Shown here piece by piece: positions 10,901-21,600 of a stretch of DNA of 64,000 nt. The first letter of the stretch is position 1; every line of letters starts with the position of its first letter. This DNA comes from Corydoras sp. C115 (Eukaryota > Chordata > Actinopteri > Siluriformes > Callichthyidae), in the NCBI GenBank assembly GCA_019802505.1, contig JAFMOC010000097.1, positions 192,001 through 256,000 on the forward strand. Reading direction: 5' to 3'. Made by a program: the position numbers and the translations under genes. A model generated the notes under the pieces. The model searched no databases, was not told the origin of the DNA, and was given only the letters and a program-made list of their open reading frames with translations.

Positions 10901-11364
10901 AAAGTTTATTGTTAAACTTTAAGTGTGTTAATATTTAAGTGTGTTTTTATGTAGGCTGGGCGGCATGATGACCGTTCTAATGAATGTTATGTTCAGAACA
11001 CTTACAGGTATGTTTGAAACATTCACTAAACATGACAATTCTCTGTTCTGTAGAGGAGAACATCTTATTGATTGATTTAGAGGCTCATAGAGAATGTGAA
11101 GAGACTTTAACTTTTTTTTTTTTTTTTTTTAATTCTAAGAGCAGAACATACATCATTAGCTCCTTTTCTTTGTGAATTGAATAAAAACCCGAAACGAAGA
11201 AAATGGCAACATGTGCTCCATATTCACAATACCTTAGCCATGCGAATCATGGTCTTGGCGATCTCAATGTCTCCCTGATGGTTCTGACCGATCTCTGCGA
11301 TGATGAAACAGGGGTTCGAGCCCCCGATTTTTCTTCCCGGACAAAGTTCGAACTCGACAGGCAT
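7744..11364 (-). CDS. nans: N-acetylneuraminate-9-phosphate synthase (sialic acid synthase), 6 coding exons
   Basis: Condenses ManNAc-6-P (or Man-6-P) with phosphoenolpyruvate to Neu5Ac-9-P (or Kdn-9-P) in the cytosol. Coding exons in transcript order are 11364-11233, 9895-9680, 9587-9488, 9259-9105, 8289-8023 and 7932-7744. All junctions are GT/AG and the one split codon (Gly150) joins correctly. The product is 352 residues against 359 in human, colinear throughout. A NeuB-type TIM barrel (about 1-285) carries the AEIGQNHQG motif with Glu24, GYSGHE with His217 and LERHVT with His238, the expected catalytic and metal ligands. A C-terminal SAF/antifreeze-like domain follows (about 291-352). 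Residues 113, 133 and 135 are Ala where human NANS, as I recall it, has Gly. It lies 6.6 kb downstream of cmas on the same strand. Whether this is teleost nansa or nansb cannot be decided here. Confidence 0.95.
8023..8289 (-). CDS. nans: nans coding exon 5 (residues 202-290)
   Basis: 267 nt (89 codons) between an ATGCAG acceptor and a GTCAGG donor. It contains FPDIPIGYSGHEAG (His217) and KVLERHVTMDKTWKGSDH (His238), the two metal-binding histidines of the family, and the linker towards the SAF domain. Confidence 0.95.
8363..8671 (+). mobile_element. 5'-truncated DANA-like SINE in nans intron 4
   Basis: Begins inside the tRNA head just before the B box (GGATTCCCGGTTCGAATCC) and runs to a (GAAT)n tail. 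Target duplication AAGTTCTTGATACA at 8349-8362 and 8672-8685 shows it inserted already truncated, by target-primed reverse transcription. Confidence 0.92.
9105..9259 (-). CDS. nans: nans coding exon 4 (residues 150-201)
   Basis: 155 nt from a CCGCAG acceptor to a GTGCGT donor. It carries the RPMVISSGMQTMETM and FLQCTSAYPLPTEHVNLR segments, which are hallmarks of the NeuB/NANS barrel. It ends in phase 0 at NLRIIP, matching the human exon end. Confidence 0.95.
9488..9587 (-). CDS. nans: nans coding exon 3 (residues 117-149 plus first base of codon 150)
   Basis: 100 nt between a TTAG acceptor and a GTGAGT donor. It encodes MAVEFLHELNVPF followed by KVASADTNN, where human NANS has KVGSGDTNN. This is the exon with the double Gly-to-Ala change. 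It ends with a single G that completes Gly150 in exon 4. Confidence 0.95.
9680..9895 (-). CDS. nans: nans coding exon 2 (residues 45-116)
   Basis: 216 nt, exactly 72 codons, flanked by a CTGCAG acceptor and a GTCAGT donor. It encodes the SCGADCVKFQKSELE barrel strand and the SWGSTYGDHKRHLEFSHEQY segment typical of vertebrate NANS. It ends FFTASAMDE, where the human motif is FFTASGMDE. Confidence 0.95.
10096..10441 (-). mobile_element. DANA-like SINE in nans intron 1
   Basis: Full-length minus copy. Target duplication AAAAGCTTCCA at 10085-10095 and 10442-10452. Confidence 0.92.
11233..11364 (-). CDS. nans: nans coding exon 1 (residues 1-44)
   Basis: Starts MPVEFELCPGRKIGG and ends IRMAK at a GTATTG donor. 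The ATG (11364-11362) is the family start, about 110 nt downstream of a TATA box. It contains the conserved FIIAEIGQNHQGD segment with active-site Glu24. Exon length is 132 nt, phase 0. Confidence 0.95.
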
Positions 11365-11473
11365 CTTGTGAATCTAACGAGGTGCCGCTGCGGTGGATTC
11401 AACAAACTGTTTACTGGAATCGTACTGCGGGGATCGTGAGGTCAAAGAGGCTTGAACGAAAGTCAGGTGCAAA

Positions 11474-11479
11474 TTTATA
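11474..11479 (-). promoter_or_regulatory. candidate TATA box of nans
   Basis: Minus-strand TATAAA in the context GCATATAAATTTGC, 110 nt upstream of the nans ATG. Just upstream (about 11500-11525) is a G-rich CACCC/GT-box stretch. This implies a transcription start near 11445 and a 5' UTR of roughly 80 nt. It is positional evidence only. Confidence 0.45.
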
Positions 11480-11920
11480 TGCCTCCAGTAGATCCACCCC
11501 CTCCATTCCATCCCACCCCCCCCAATCCCTCCTCCACCCATCTTGGGTTGGGTGGCTGCATACTTCTGCCTTTTGTTATCTCTGAACATTCGGTGAGAAT
11601 GAATGCACCGAAAAAAGTTCAATAGTTTGAATAAAGTCTCGGTTCCATAAATGGAAATAAAGAACATAAAGCATCAGATGGAATGTAAATGTTAAATGTC
11701 ACGACACTGAGACCACGTTTCAGCTCACAGACAAAATGGCTTAATGGCTATATTAATTGTGTTTTATATAAAATTTTTAATTATTGCACTTCGCTCAGTC
11801 CACTAAAAAAACAAGTATAAATGTCTATTCTGGGACAGAATGAAACACCCAAACTATGTAAATGTAAGTTGTCAAACAATAACAATTGTATTTCATGTAA
11901 TGAGCTGAAAGGACTTAATA

Positions 11921-12264
11921 TTCATTCATTATCTCCCGCTTTATCCTCTATTAGGGTCGCGGTGGGGTTCCCCATGCCCATCCAGGGGAGAACGTTTCGG
12001 GCGCTGGGCAGATAGACCCAGGACAGGGCGCCAATCCATCGCTGGGCACACACTCACTCACACAGACACACTCAATATGGGGCAAATTTGAGAATTCAAT
12101 TGACTTGATCCATGTTTTTAGACTGTAGGAGGAAACCGGAGAACCCGGAGGAAACCTACGCGGACACTGGAGAACATGGAAACTCCACCCAGATGGGGAT
12201 TCGAACCGGGAATCCCTAGCGCTGAGAGGCGAATGTGCTAACCCACTAAGCCACTGTGCCGCCC
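11921..12264 (-). mobile_element. DANA-like SINE upstream of nans
   Basis: Full-length minus copy about 450 bp upstream of the nans TATA box. Target duplication AAGGACTTAATA at 11909-11920 and 12265-12276. Confidence 0.92.
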
Positions 12265-12764
12265 AAGGACTTAATAATTTAGTAAAATAATTATTATTAA
12301 AAATATTTGGCAATAACTTTTAACTTTTGTTCTATAACAGAAGATGAATAAAATAATTACGTAAAAAAACATAAAACATGTATTAGGTTCTTAACTCTGT
12401 CACCATGTTACGTACAGAATATGGGGAAACTATTCTGTATTATTTTCATTAAGAAAACAAAGAACACTTGGAGTTTGCAGAACGTCTGCAGATTAAAAAA
12501 CACAGACTCGGTTTAAACAAATTTTTTTTTAAATATATTTTATGTTAAATTAGTCTTTTTTATTAAATGAAGGTCACAGTCTGTTGATTGTAATATAGAT
12601 GCCCACTAGAGGGCAGCGCTGAGCCTGTGTCCTCATGATTTATTCATATTTGACGATGTTGTATAAGAAATAAGTTTTAAACACTTTTAATTATCGTCTA
12701 AAAGTCTCCATACCGACCTCCACGATGCCTAGCGATCGTGTTATAAGTTAAATGTGAGCCAAAT

Positions 12765-12828
12765 CAACAGATCAGTTCCCAGTTTTTTACATTGAACAGA
12801 TCCCAGTTTTTTACATTGTTTTTTTCGG

Positions 12829-12914
<86 letters not shown>

Positions 12915-12958
12915 TTATTATTATTATTTTTTTCGAAAAAACAATGTAAAAAACTGGG
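12765..12958. repeat. second inverted repeat around poly-A and (TA)n
   Basis: CCCAGTTTTTTACATTG occurs twice in direct orientation at the left (12777-12818). Its reverse complement CAATGTAAAAAACTGGG is at 12942-12958. The loop holds A-runs (12829-12864), (TA)n (12864-12910) and (ATT)n. It directly abuts the palindrome at 12961. Confidence 0.8.
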
Positions 12959-12960
12959 AT

Positions 12961-13109
12961 GCTCATGAGCAGAATCAACAGAATCCATGTGTATAATAGT
13001 TTATAATTTATATATATATACACACATATGTGTATATATATATAATATATATATATATAAAGATTATAAACTATTACACACATGGATTCTGTTGATTCTG
13101 CTCATGAGC
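12961..13109. repeat. near-perfect long inverted repeat (47-bp arms)
   Basis: The left arm starts GCTCATGAGCAGAATCAACA (12961-13007). The right arm (13063-13109) is its reverse complement with one mismatch. The spacer is TA-rich and itself palindromic (ACACATATGTGT). It could form a cruciform or hairpin. Confidence 0.85.
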
Positions 13110-14904
13110 GTCCCAGTCACTAAGTCAACGCACACTGGCTTTAAAACAGGGGTCCACTTACTGTTTTACTTACTGTCCTACACACCTAACTTCTGGTTTT
13201 ATTAAAAAAATGAATATATATATATATTAATAATTACATACTGTCATTTGTCACGTCATTGTTCATCAAAGGTCAATTTCTAAGTAGTTCTTAGGTTTCA
13301 GTAGCATGAGATGTGATGAGATCATTAAAGTTCATCCAACTTTAAAAAAGTAATGAAAAGATGGAAGCTGCCTGTTATTGTTATTTTTGTATAAATTAAA
13401 ATGTTTTAGGGTGACTCGATAAGACCTGTATTCTGACATACATAGAAAACCTACTTGAATATACAACTTGAACAAACTTGTTTGTTGGCATTTCTGTCAT
13501 GTTAAAAAAAAACGGTAAATGCAGTAAATGTAATGAATGAGGATGGTGTCAGGATGGATGGAACTTTCAGGGTTTATATTCAAATTCAAATGTGTATCAA
13601 TCAAATTCAAATGTGTATCGGTCAGCTTCATATGGTCATCAGCCAAACTCAGAACAAGTAAAGTTCTAATTCAGATTTAGCAAATTAAGCAAACCTACAT
13701 TGTTGCTGGCTGTAAGTAAATGTCAGATATCCTGTCTTATTTTTATGTAAATCTATTGTATAGAAATGATTTCATTCTGATGTACGTGTGTTGCGTGCCA
13801 GCATTTAGCTACTTACACATGACGCATGATTTTTAACATAAAGGCATTTTCAGTGGTATGCTCCACAGTTTCGTGTGGAGGTTTCTGTGATTGACAAACA
13901 AGTGTAGTATGACAGGTTATTGTTTACGTACCTATATTCAAATCTTGCAGGTTTTTAAAAAAAGAGGATGGAACAGGTTTTCACTTCATGGAAAGTCATG
14001 TTTGACTTAACGGCAGATGATGGTATAGTTCTATTATCCTTTTCTGTACATTATATACACAGGCCATAAAGTTAGACTATTGTAGAAACAGGAGGGTTAA
14101 CAAAATGTTCCTAAAATAAGTCAACACTTAGTTTGTTTGATGTTATATTAACTGCATATGAAACAGAAATCCGACATTCTTTCATTTTGGAGTCTCTAAT
14201 TAACATCCTTGATTAAAATGAACAATACCATACTCACAAATGATTTTGTGTAGAATATTTTCTTTTTCTCTTTATAACTTTTGTTTAGCTGCCTTTTATC
14301 AGCAATATCTTTTGTTCAAAGACCTGAATGTGGGGTGAATCTGCATTGTTGCACCTAGATTATAGGATTAAACAGGATTATAGATTAAACATAATATGGT
14401 AATCAGTAAAGTATCCTGGCCCTGACATCCTTCCCAGATTAAACAATCATGATTTTATGATTCCTTTCTTTCCTTCTGATAAAGTTCCTCAAACATAGTC
14501 TTCCAATCGATAGTTAATGTGTGTAGTTATTTCATGCTGCAGTACATCCTGTTCATTTATAATGAAATGCAGCTTAATGTTCTGATGTGTGTTTTTTTAT
14601 AACCGTTGTTATTAGTACTCAAGTGCTATGTCTAAAAAAATAGTCATAACGAGGCAAACTGATGATTAATGCTCTAAAAACGATGTGTGAAACATGGTTC
14701 TGCAAATGTAAAAAAGCTTGCGGGGTTAATCCAGCTAACAATGAAGGCAGAGAACAAAAGAGGAAACAAAAGTTTGATGCAGATAATGACGGGATGAAAC
14801 ACAAGCGTGCACAACCAGAACTTGAACTGCGTGGAAATGAAGATGAAGGAGCAGGTGTAACTCCACTCACATACAGTCTCTGAATTATTGATTTCAAGTA
14901 TTCT

Positions 14905-15090
14905 ATTTGTCATTCCACAATGTAAAGTACAGTACAGTATATGTGGAATGAGACAGCGTTCCCCAGGAACAAGGTTCTACAAATAACAGCTACTACAAAA
15001 ACCAACATAAAGTGCACATGTGCAAACACAAGGATCACAATAAATACAGGACGATACACGGTACAGTAAACAGTAAACATTCAAGTATGG
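14905..15090. repeat. interspersed repeat fragment
   Basis: Starts TTTGTCATTCCACAATGTAA and includes ACAGTACAGTATATGTGGAA and GTTCCCCAGGAACAAGG. It resembles a recurrent fish repeat, but the family was not identified. Confidence 0.4.
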
Positions 15091-15499
15091 TAACACTGAG
15101 TTTGGTTATTGTAAACAGTTAACTGTTTGTCTGTTTGTGACCTTTAAATGACAATTTTAATGTTTCAATGTTCAATTTCAATGTTATTACACTGATTGTC
15201 TTAAAACTGAAATGTTATAATGGACCAGTGAATAAGAATTATGGTCTTGTATGGCTCTGGTAAATGTTTCCAATTTTGTAAGTTTTCCCCAATCCTAATA
15301 ATTGGGGAGTGTTTGCAAATGCATTTCAGTAAAGATTCCCTAAATCCCTACCTAAAGTTTTTTTTTTTTTTTTACTATATTGCATGGATTTAATCCATGT
15401 ATCAGATTGTTTTGTAAAAAAACAGATGTTGGATTCAGAGAAAGAATAAATATCTTTGTAGAATAACATTTTAAAAGTCATTCTCAGAGTTCAAGTTCT

Positions 15500-15600
15500 C
15501 ATACTGCCTTACAGGTGGATAAGGTTTTAATGGTTCTAGGAACTTGTGAATTTCCCCATTGTGGGACAAATAAAGGTTTATCTTATCTTATCTTATCTTA
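15500..15600 (+). mobile_element. 3' end of a LINE-like retroelement
   Basis: GTGAATTTCCCCATTGTGGG ACAAATAAAGG followed by (TTATC)n, a LINE 3'-end signature common in fish. Confidence 0.65.
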
Positions 15601-16130
15601 ACTGTTTCCAATTTTAAAACAGAAATTTAAGACCCATTTCTGATAGGTCATGTTTATAAATATAGTTCAGTCACACACAACCCTAACCAATGCTAAAATT
15701 AATCGGTTCCCGTGTTTCTACTTTTTAATTATGAAATATGTTGTTAAGGTAAACCCTTAGGTTAGACTGTGCAACCAATAAAGTAAAGCTGATGAAAACA
15801 ACATTATCAATAAAGGAGTTTATTTAGATTTTGTACTTTTAAATATATTTAAACATTTCTGTAAATTAACAATTGTTTATTGACTTAAGAAAAATACTTA
15901 AGGTATTTAGTTAATGGTAAGAAAATGTATTTACAATTTTAATTTAGTTCAATATTTAAAACTTACTCTGTTGACAAGTCAATGTTATTGCTAATGCGTA
16001 CTTACTGTATAAATATGCACTTGTGTTGCAATTTATTTTTCATCGACACCATTAATTAACGAAATGTCTCCAAGTAAATTCACTAGTTTATTCATTAAAT
16101 AATTATTTATTTGTATGTTATATTAAGTGT

Positions 16131-16485
16131 GGCGGCACGGTGGCTTAGTGGTTAGCACGTTCGCCTCTCAGCGCTAGGGATTCCCGGTTCGAATCCCCAT
16201 CTGGGTGGAGTTTCCATGTTCTCCCCGTGTCTGCGTGGGTTTCCTCCGGGTTCTCCGGTTTCCTCCCACAGTCCAAAAACATGGATCAAGTCAATTGAAT
16301 TCTCAAAAATTGCCCCATATAGAGTGTGTCTGTGTGAGTGAGTGTGTGCCCAGCGATGGATTGGCGCCCTGTCCTGGGTCTATCTGCCCAGCGCCCGAGA
16401 CGTTCTCCCCTGGATGGGCATGGGGAACCCCCCCACGACCCTAATAGAGGATAAAGCGGGAGATAATGAATGAATGAATGAATGA
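16131..16485 (+). mobile_element. DANA-like SINE between cmas and nans
   Basis: Full-length plus copy with intact A box (TGGCTTAGTGG) and B box (GGTTCGAATCC). Target duplication ATATTAAGTGTGGC at 16120-16133 and 16486-16499, overlapping the element's GGCGGC start. Confidence 0.92.
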
Positions 16486-17926
16486 ATATTAAGTGTGGCA
16501 GAACACAACATTAGTGTCTGACCTCATAAATGCTATTCTGTTTTATACAGGAGAAAAATGTCCTCCAAAGTAAATATCAGACTTATTGTTCTACGACCAT
16601 TCAGATTATTCTAGGCCAAAAGTGAAAAACCAGTGCCTGTAATGGGCACCAGTATGGATTGCAAATTTGGCAAATTGGGCAGACACCTCTTTCTATGCAC
16701 CTAGTAGTGTTTTTTAAAATGTATAGTTGCATTCTATCAGCAAAACTGTAATACGGGACATCTTTAATTAAAAAAATCATTTAAAATGAATCCCTGTAGT
16801 TTTCACATCAAGGATGATTAGCTAGAGGAAAGTTTACTAGTCAGATGATTTATCTTAAAAAAATGTTGGCACGTTACTTTGGGTGAGTGGTTTTATTTAT
16901 TTAGGTAACAGCATGGATGAAGAAGAAGATCGTTGTTTCAATACATGCCTTTCTATCTGTTTCATTTTTCACGGTTTATAACGATGCCATGCAGGTGGGG
17001 GAAGTTTTAATAACTCTGGGAAGTTTTCCGCATTTCTAAAGATCTGAAGTTCCTTCTTCTCAACATCAGGTTTAAAAATCTGCTTAATTATAGATTAATG
17101 TCATTTTAAAAACTCTTTTAAATTCCACATTCTTTGATGATTGAACTCGTTGATGACGTCACATAATTGGGTTTAATGAGCAGAACCTGATTTTTATTGG
17201 AGCAGTGGGTTTGCAACGCAGAGAAAGATTTTATTAACAGAATACATTTAAAAACACGTAACGACCTTTAACGAAAACAGGGATTAGAAGCCGTGACATA
17301 CGTACTGTTACTGTATGGGTTACAGCAGTAATGAGCGCGTGCTCGTTTGTCCATCAGTTTGTCCATCAGCGTTCTCTCACCATACAACCCAATTACGTTA
17401 ACTTCTTCACCGAACACTGTCTAGAACCCTCTAGTCAAATAAATAAACCAATCAGCGCCCCCAGTGTCAAGTGGTCAGAAACATAAAATGGCTCCAACAA
17501 TACATCAGCTTGGTGTCTCAGCTTGGTGTCTCTTTAAAACTGCTGTAAAAAGTTCTGTATACATAAATAAACTCGAAACTTTTCATGGCTACACACACAT
17601 CCCTCAATTACAGACCAGCACGGGAAGAAAAGACAAAACAAACAAAAAAAATCAATCACTGATCACTAGACTCTTTGGTCTAGTTTAAGGACAATGAAAA
17701 TAATTATATTAATAATTAAATTAACTTCATTTCTTTTGAAAGCTGTTTTATGTTGCAGCCAAAATCCCCAGTTACTGACCTTCATATAATTATAAGACAA
17801 ATAATTAATAATTAGAACTTCATGTGCTCCAAAGCTCCTTCCATATCAGAGCTAGATCCCGCAACCCCAGTTATTAATCTCTAAAATGAAAACACCATAA
17901 AAACAAAAATAAAAGCTTTGTTTGAT

Positions 17927-18141
17927 CTAAAATTCACACCGGCCGATTCGGTCTTCGTTGGTTTTGGAGGTGGCCTTTTTCTTCAGCTGTAGAAGGTGAT
18001 CTATGAACTCCCACAGGGCTCCACGGCCTGCAGCGTTGTGGCAGGTGTATTTAGCAGCAATGGCTGCTCCAGCTGGGGCATTAGGAGGAACCCCGCTCAG
18101 GCCGACCTTCATCAGACACTCCACATCATCCAGATCCGTAC
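17927..18141 (-). CDS. cmas: cmas coding exon 8 and stop
   Basis: 215 nt. It completes Gly352, then TDLDDVECLMKVGLSGVPPN, AGRGALWEFIDHLLQLKKKA and a short tail to TAG at 17929-17927. It aligns with human NEVSDEECLKRVGLSGAP and GGRGAIREFAEHI. Confidence 0.93.
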
Positions 18142-18645
18142 CTGAGAACAAAAAACGCCAACGTGAATCTTATGTCGTGTATTTATTACAGTGGTCATGT
18201 GATTAGCGTCCAAAGAGCTCAACAAGCGATATGAAAACAATTTAGTCTTATATCTCACCGAAATAAGCCAAATCTGCCCACTGCAGTCCTCTCTCCTTCA
18301 TCAAACACTCCACTTTAGATAGTTTCTGCTCCACCTGGTAGAGGAGGGTACAGCCAGCTTTCTGAGCAAGCTTCTCAGCCAGTAATTTAGGCACCGGGTC
18401 TTGACTGGATGACATCAGAATAACCTAAGATACCAAACTATTAGTTTTATTTTACTCAGAAAATTAGATGTGTCATATTCAGCCTTATAAACTGTATATA
18501 CTAGACCATTATCTACTGTAATCACAGCAGTCTGGATGGCAGATTTGGAGATTGGAGATTTACAAGCTTGCGTGAAATGTGTTCAATTCAATTCAAGTCA
18601 TGAAACCAAAGTTAAAGTTTATCTGGTTTAAAGTTTAAAGTTTAT

Positions 18646-18688
<43 letters not shown>

Positions 18689-21600
18689 ATTTTTATGATC
18701 CAGCCTTCCATGCATGCAAACAAAGAGATTTACTTGATAACCTAATACACACCTCAATGTTCTTTTCCTGTAACAGGCTAATTGCACTAAGATCTTTTGT
18801 GTTACTGGACACCAGTTCCTCTCCAGTGAATGACATGTACATCTGTCCATCAGTCAGACATCCAGACAAAGAGCACAACATGAGCTTGAACTCGGCAGGT
18901 GTGCTACGCCCAAAGTACCCAAACCTACACAGAGGATAGTCAAGATGTGTTTGTTCATCACAAACATACGTCTGCAATATTTCTGCAATAGATATGAAGA
19001 TAATTCATATATATGAAAGAATGATACATCTTCTTATTGTGTAGAACTAACTATTATAATGCTGTATTCAAAAATGAAACTGGATTTGCAACATTAATAT
19101 AATGTATGTAGTTGTGAACACAGAGGAAGACAATAGACATTTTTTTTTTATTCCGATTTGATTATAAATGATAAAAGCCAATCAAACAGAACTAAACAGA
19201 ACACTGCACTATGAAAGCTCTCACGTTAAACCCAATTCTTCATGAATCGCTTTCAACATTTAAATAATGATGAAATTAAATAAATAGAATATCTCATTGA
19301 TAGAAGGATGAAATATGTACTACAATGCATTATTGTTCAATTTCCTAAACAACATTACAGGAAGGCGGCATGGTGGTTTAGTGGTTAGCACGTTTGCCTC
19401 TCAGCCCTAGGGATTCCCAGTTCGAATCCCCATCTGGGTGGAGTTTCCATGTTCTCGGGTTTCCTCCGGGTTCTCGGTTTCCTCCCACAGTCCAAAAACA
19501 AGTCAATGGATCAAGTCAATTGAATTCTCAAAATTGCCCCATATAGAGTGTGTCTGTGTGAGTGAATGTGTGCCCAGCGATGAATTGGCGCCCTGTCCTG
19601 GTCCTGAGATGTTCTCCCCTGGATGGGCACCGAGACCCTAATAGAGGATAAAGCGAGAGATAATGAATGAATGAATGAATATGACAAGATTGTTTACCTG
19701 AGGACCCTCTCTTCCGCCACAGGCCAGTCAATGTCCACGTCAATGTCCACACTGTGCTCAGGAAGCATCTCATAATATCCAGTTTTTCCAGTCTTGAAAA
19801 GGAAACCATTAAAAAGAGGCATTTATGAACACATTTCTGTCATCTAACTTCACATTAAGAAACATGATGTTCTTTACTACATTGCTGTACATTTTGGAAT
19901 CCGTCCTCCAGGATTTCCCTCCTGCTGAATAGAAGGAACCGTTCTCACACAGCTCTCCAGGCCAGTCCTGACGACGGGGCCTCTTGGCGACATTCAGGTT
20001 CAGAGCGACTGTGCCGTCATTATCTACGAGGGAAAGAAGAATTAATTCTAAAGATGAATTAAGGGCTGCACTGTGTTACAGTGAGGATGTCAGTGGGCCG
20101 CACCTCCTTTTCTAATCTCAGTCCATCTGAACTGGTGTCTGCGCACCACTGCGAAGACGTAGTCGTAGGCCTCCTCTGTGATCATCTCTAATGCTTCTTT
20201 GATGTGATAGGGGTGCAGACATGGAGATGTAGCCTGGATATGGCACACAATGTCCACTTCTGCAATACACATTTGTATGAGGGGATGAGGGGGTGCATTT
20301 AACGAATTACTGGAGAAACTGTGGATAATACACATATTAATATTATTAAAAATAATAAGTTTGTTTGTTCCACATTAAAAAAGAAGATCTCAGCTATCTT
20401 GGAAATTGAGCTGAAATGTGCACATTAGAGATCAGAGCAGAGTAGTGTAAAAAAAGGAGCATGCTGTGTGATTTTCTAAGGTGGAACTTGTTCACTCTGC
20501 ATGATGACATTTATGTTGTTTGTGTGGGAATTCACTGCACACACTGTAACAATGCCAACTGTACAATAATATAACAATGATATAAGAACGGTTTACCGGG
20601 CCTCAGTCTGATAAACTCCTGAATGGTCTCAAGTGAGCTGGAGGAATCTTTGGAGACCTCAGGACTCCGGCGAATCACCTGAGCTCCCCAAAGTTTGGCA
20701 GTCCTCTCGATCTCATCATGGTCTGTCGACACCCACACACTGGAGAAGCACAAATAGCTCATAGGTCTTATGTTTTAAATTGTGGCTTCAGTATTTTGCA
20801 TCTAAAAAGTGTCAGAGTTAGAGTTCAGTTCAAGGAATTTAACTCCAGTATTTAACACTTAATTGCTGTGAGGGCACAGTACAGTTGGTTTCAGAGTTAA
20901 AGCAGTGTGTTTAACCGAGTTAAAGCAGTGTGTTCGTCCAAGGCAAGCCCAAGATCGCGATCCGACTCTGATCTCAGCACCACACCGGTCCCACCAAGAC
21001 AGAGGCCCGAAGTCCAGTTGCGGACTCTATTTACTTAAAGAACCTTCCCTCGTTCTCCTTATTCTGAAACAACTTGTCGAAGGAGTTCTATTGGGGGGGG
21101 GGGGGGGGGTATGAACGCGCCGTTCCTTCCCTTATCTGGGGGAGCTCGATACAACTCGGTGCCCTTGAGCCATCAGACGCCAGATGTCTCTAGGTTCATG
21201 AATTATCTAGGCCTTGGGCAACCGGCGGCCAGATTGCCCCATCTCGTTATCAAATGCGCTAATCCCCTTGAACACGAAGTACTTTCACGTACAAATCATA
21301 AATTTTTATCCCTTCAGCCGCTTCTGAACGACTGGCTCGCTAATGTACGTTTAATAATTTTTATAGAGGCGGTTCTAAAGCTACACTTCAGAAATAATTA
21401 ATGCTCATGCATGTCTCATTTGTGAAAAACTGAGATCTTCTGAACTTATTAGAATCGTGACAGAGGGTAGAGTTACCTTATTTTAGATAACGGGATAACT
21501 TGCCTAACATGAGTGGCTTAACCAGTTTTCCCTGTTTCTTTGTTAACCATCAAAAGGCTTCATAAACAGATCTGCACTTAACTGTTCAACATAAAGAGAC

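Larger units (their letters stand above)
12277..17926. other. spacer between cmas 3' end and nans promoter
   Basis: AT-rich sequence with the two inverted repeats, LINE-like ends, one SINE and no recognisable exon. 13200-14900 and 15600-16120 hold nothing I can name. No canonical AATAAA is obvious close to the cmas stop. Confidence 0.5.

Noticed and set aside
16140..16215. tRNA-like A and B boxes at SINE heads
   Set aside because: The sequences are tRNA-derived SINE promoters. They do not fold as functional tRNAs, so no tRNA gene is called.
19528..19809. Minus ORF covering part of cmas exon 5 in another frame
   Set aside because: It mixes an out-of-frame reading of exon 5 with an intronic SINE; the true frame is EHSVDIDVDIDWP.
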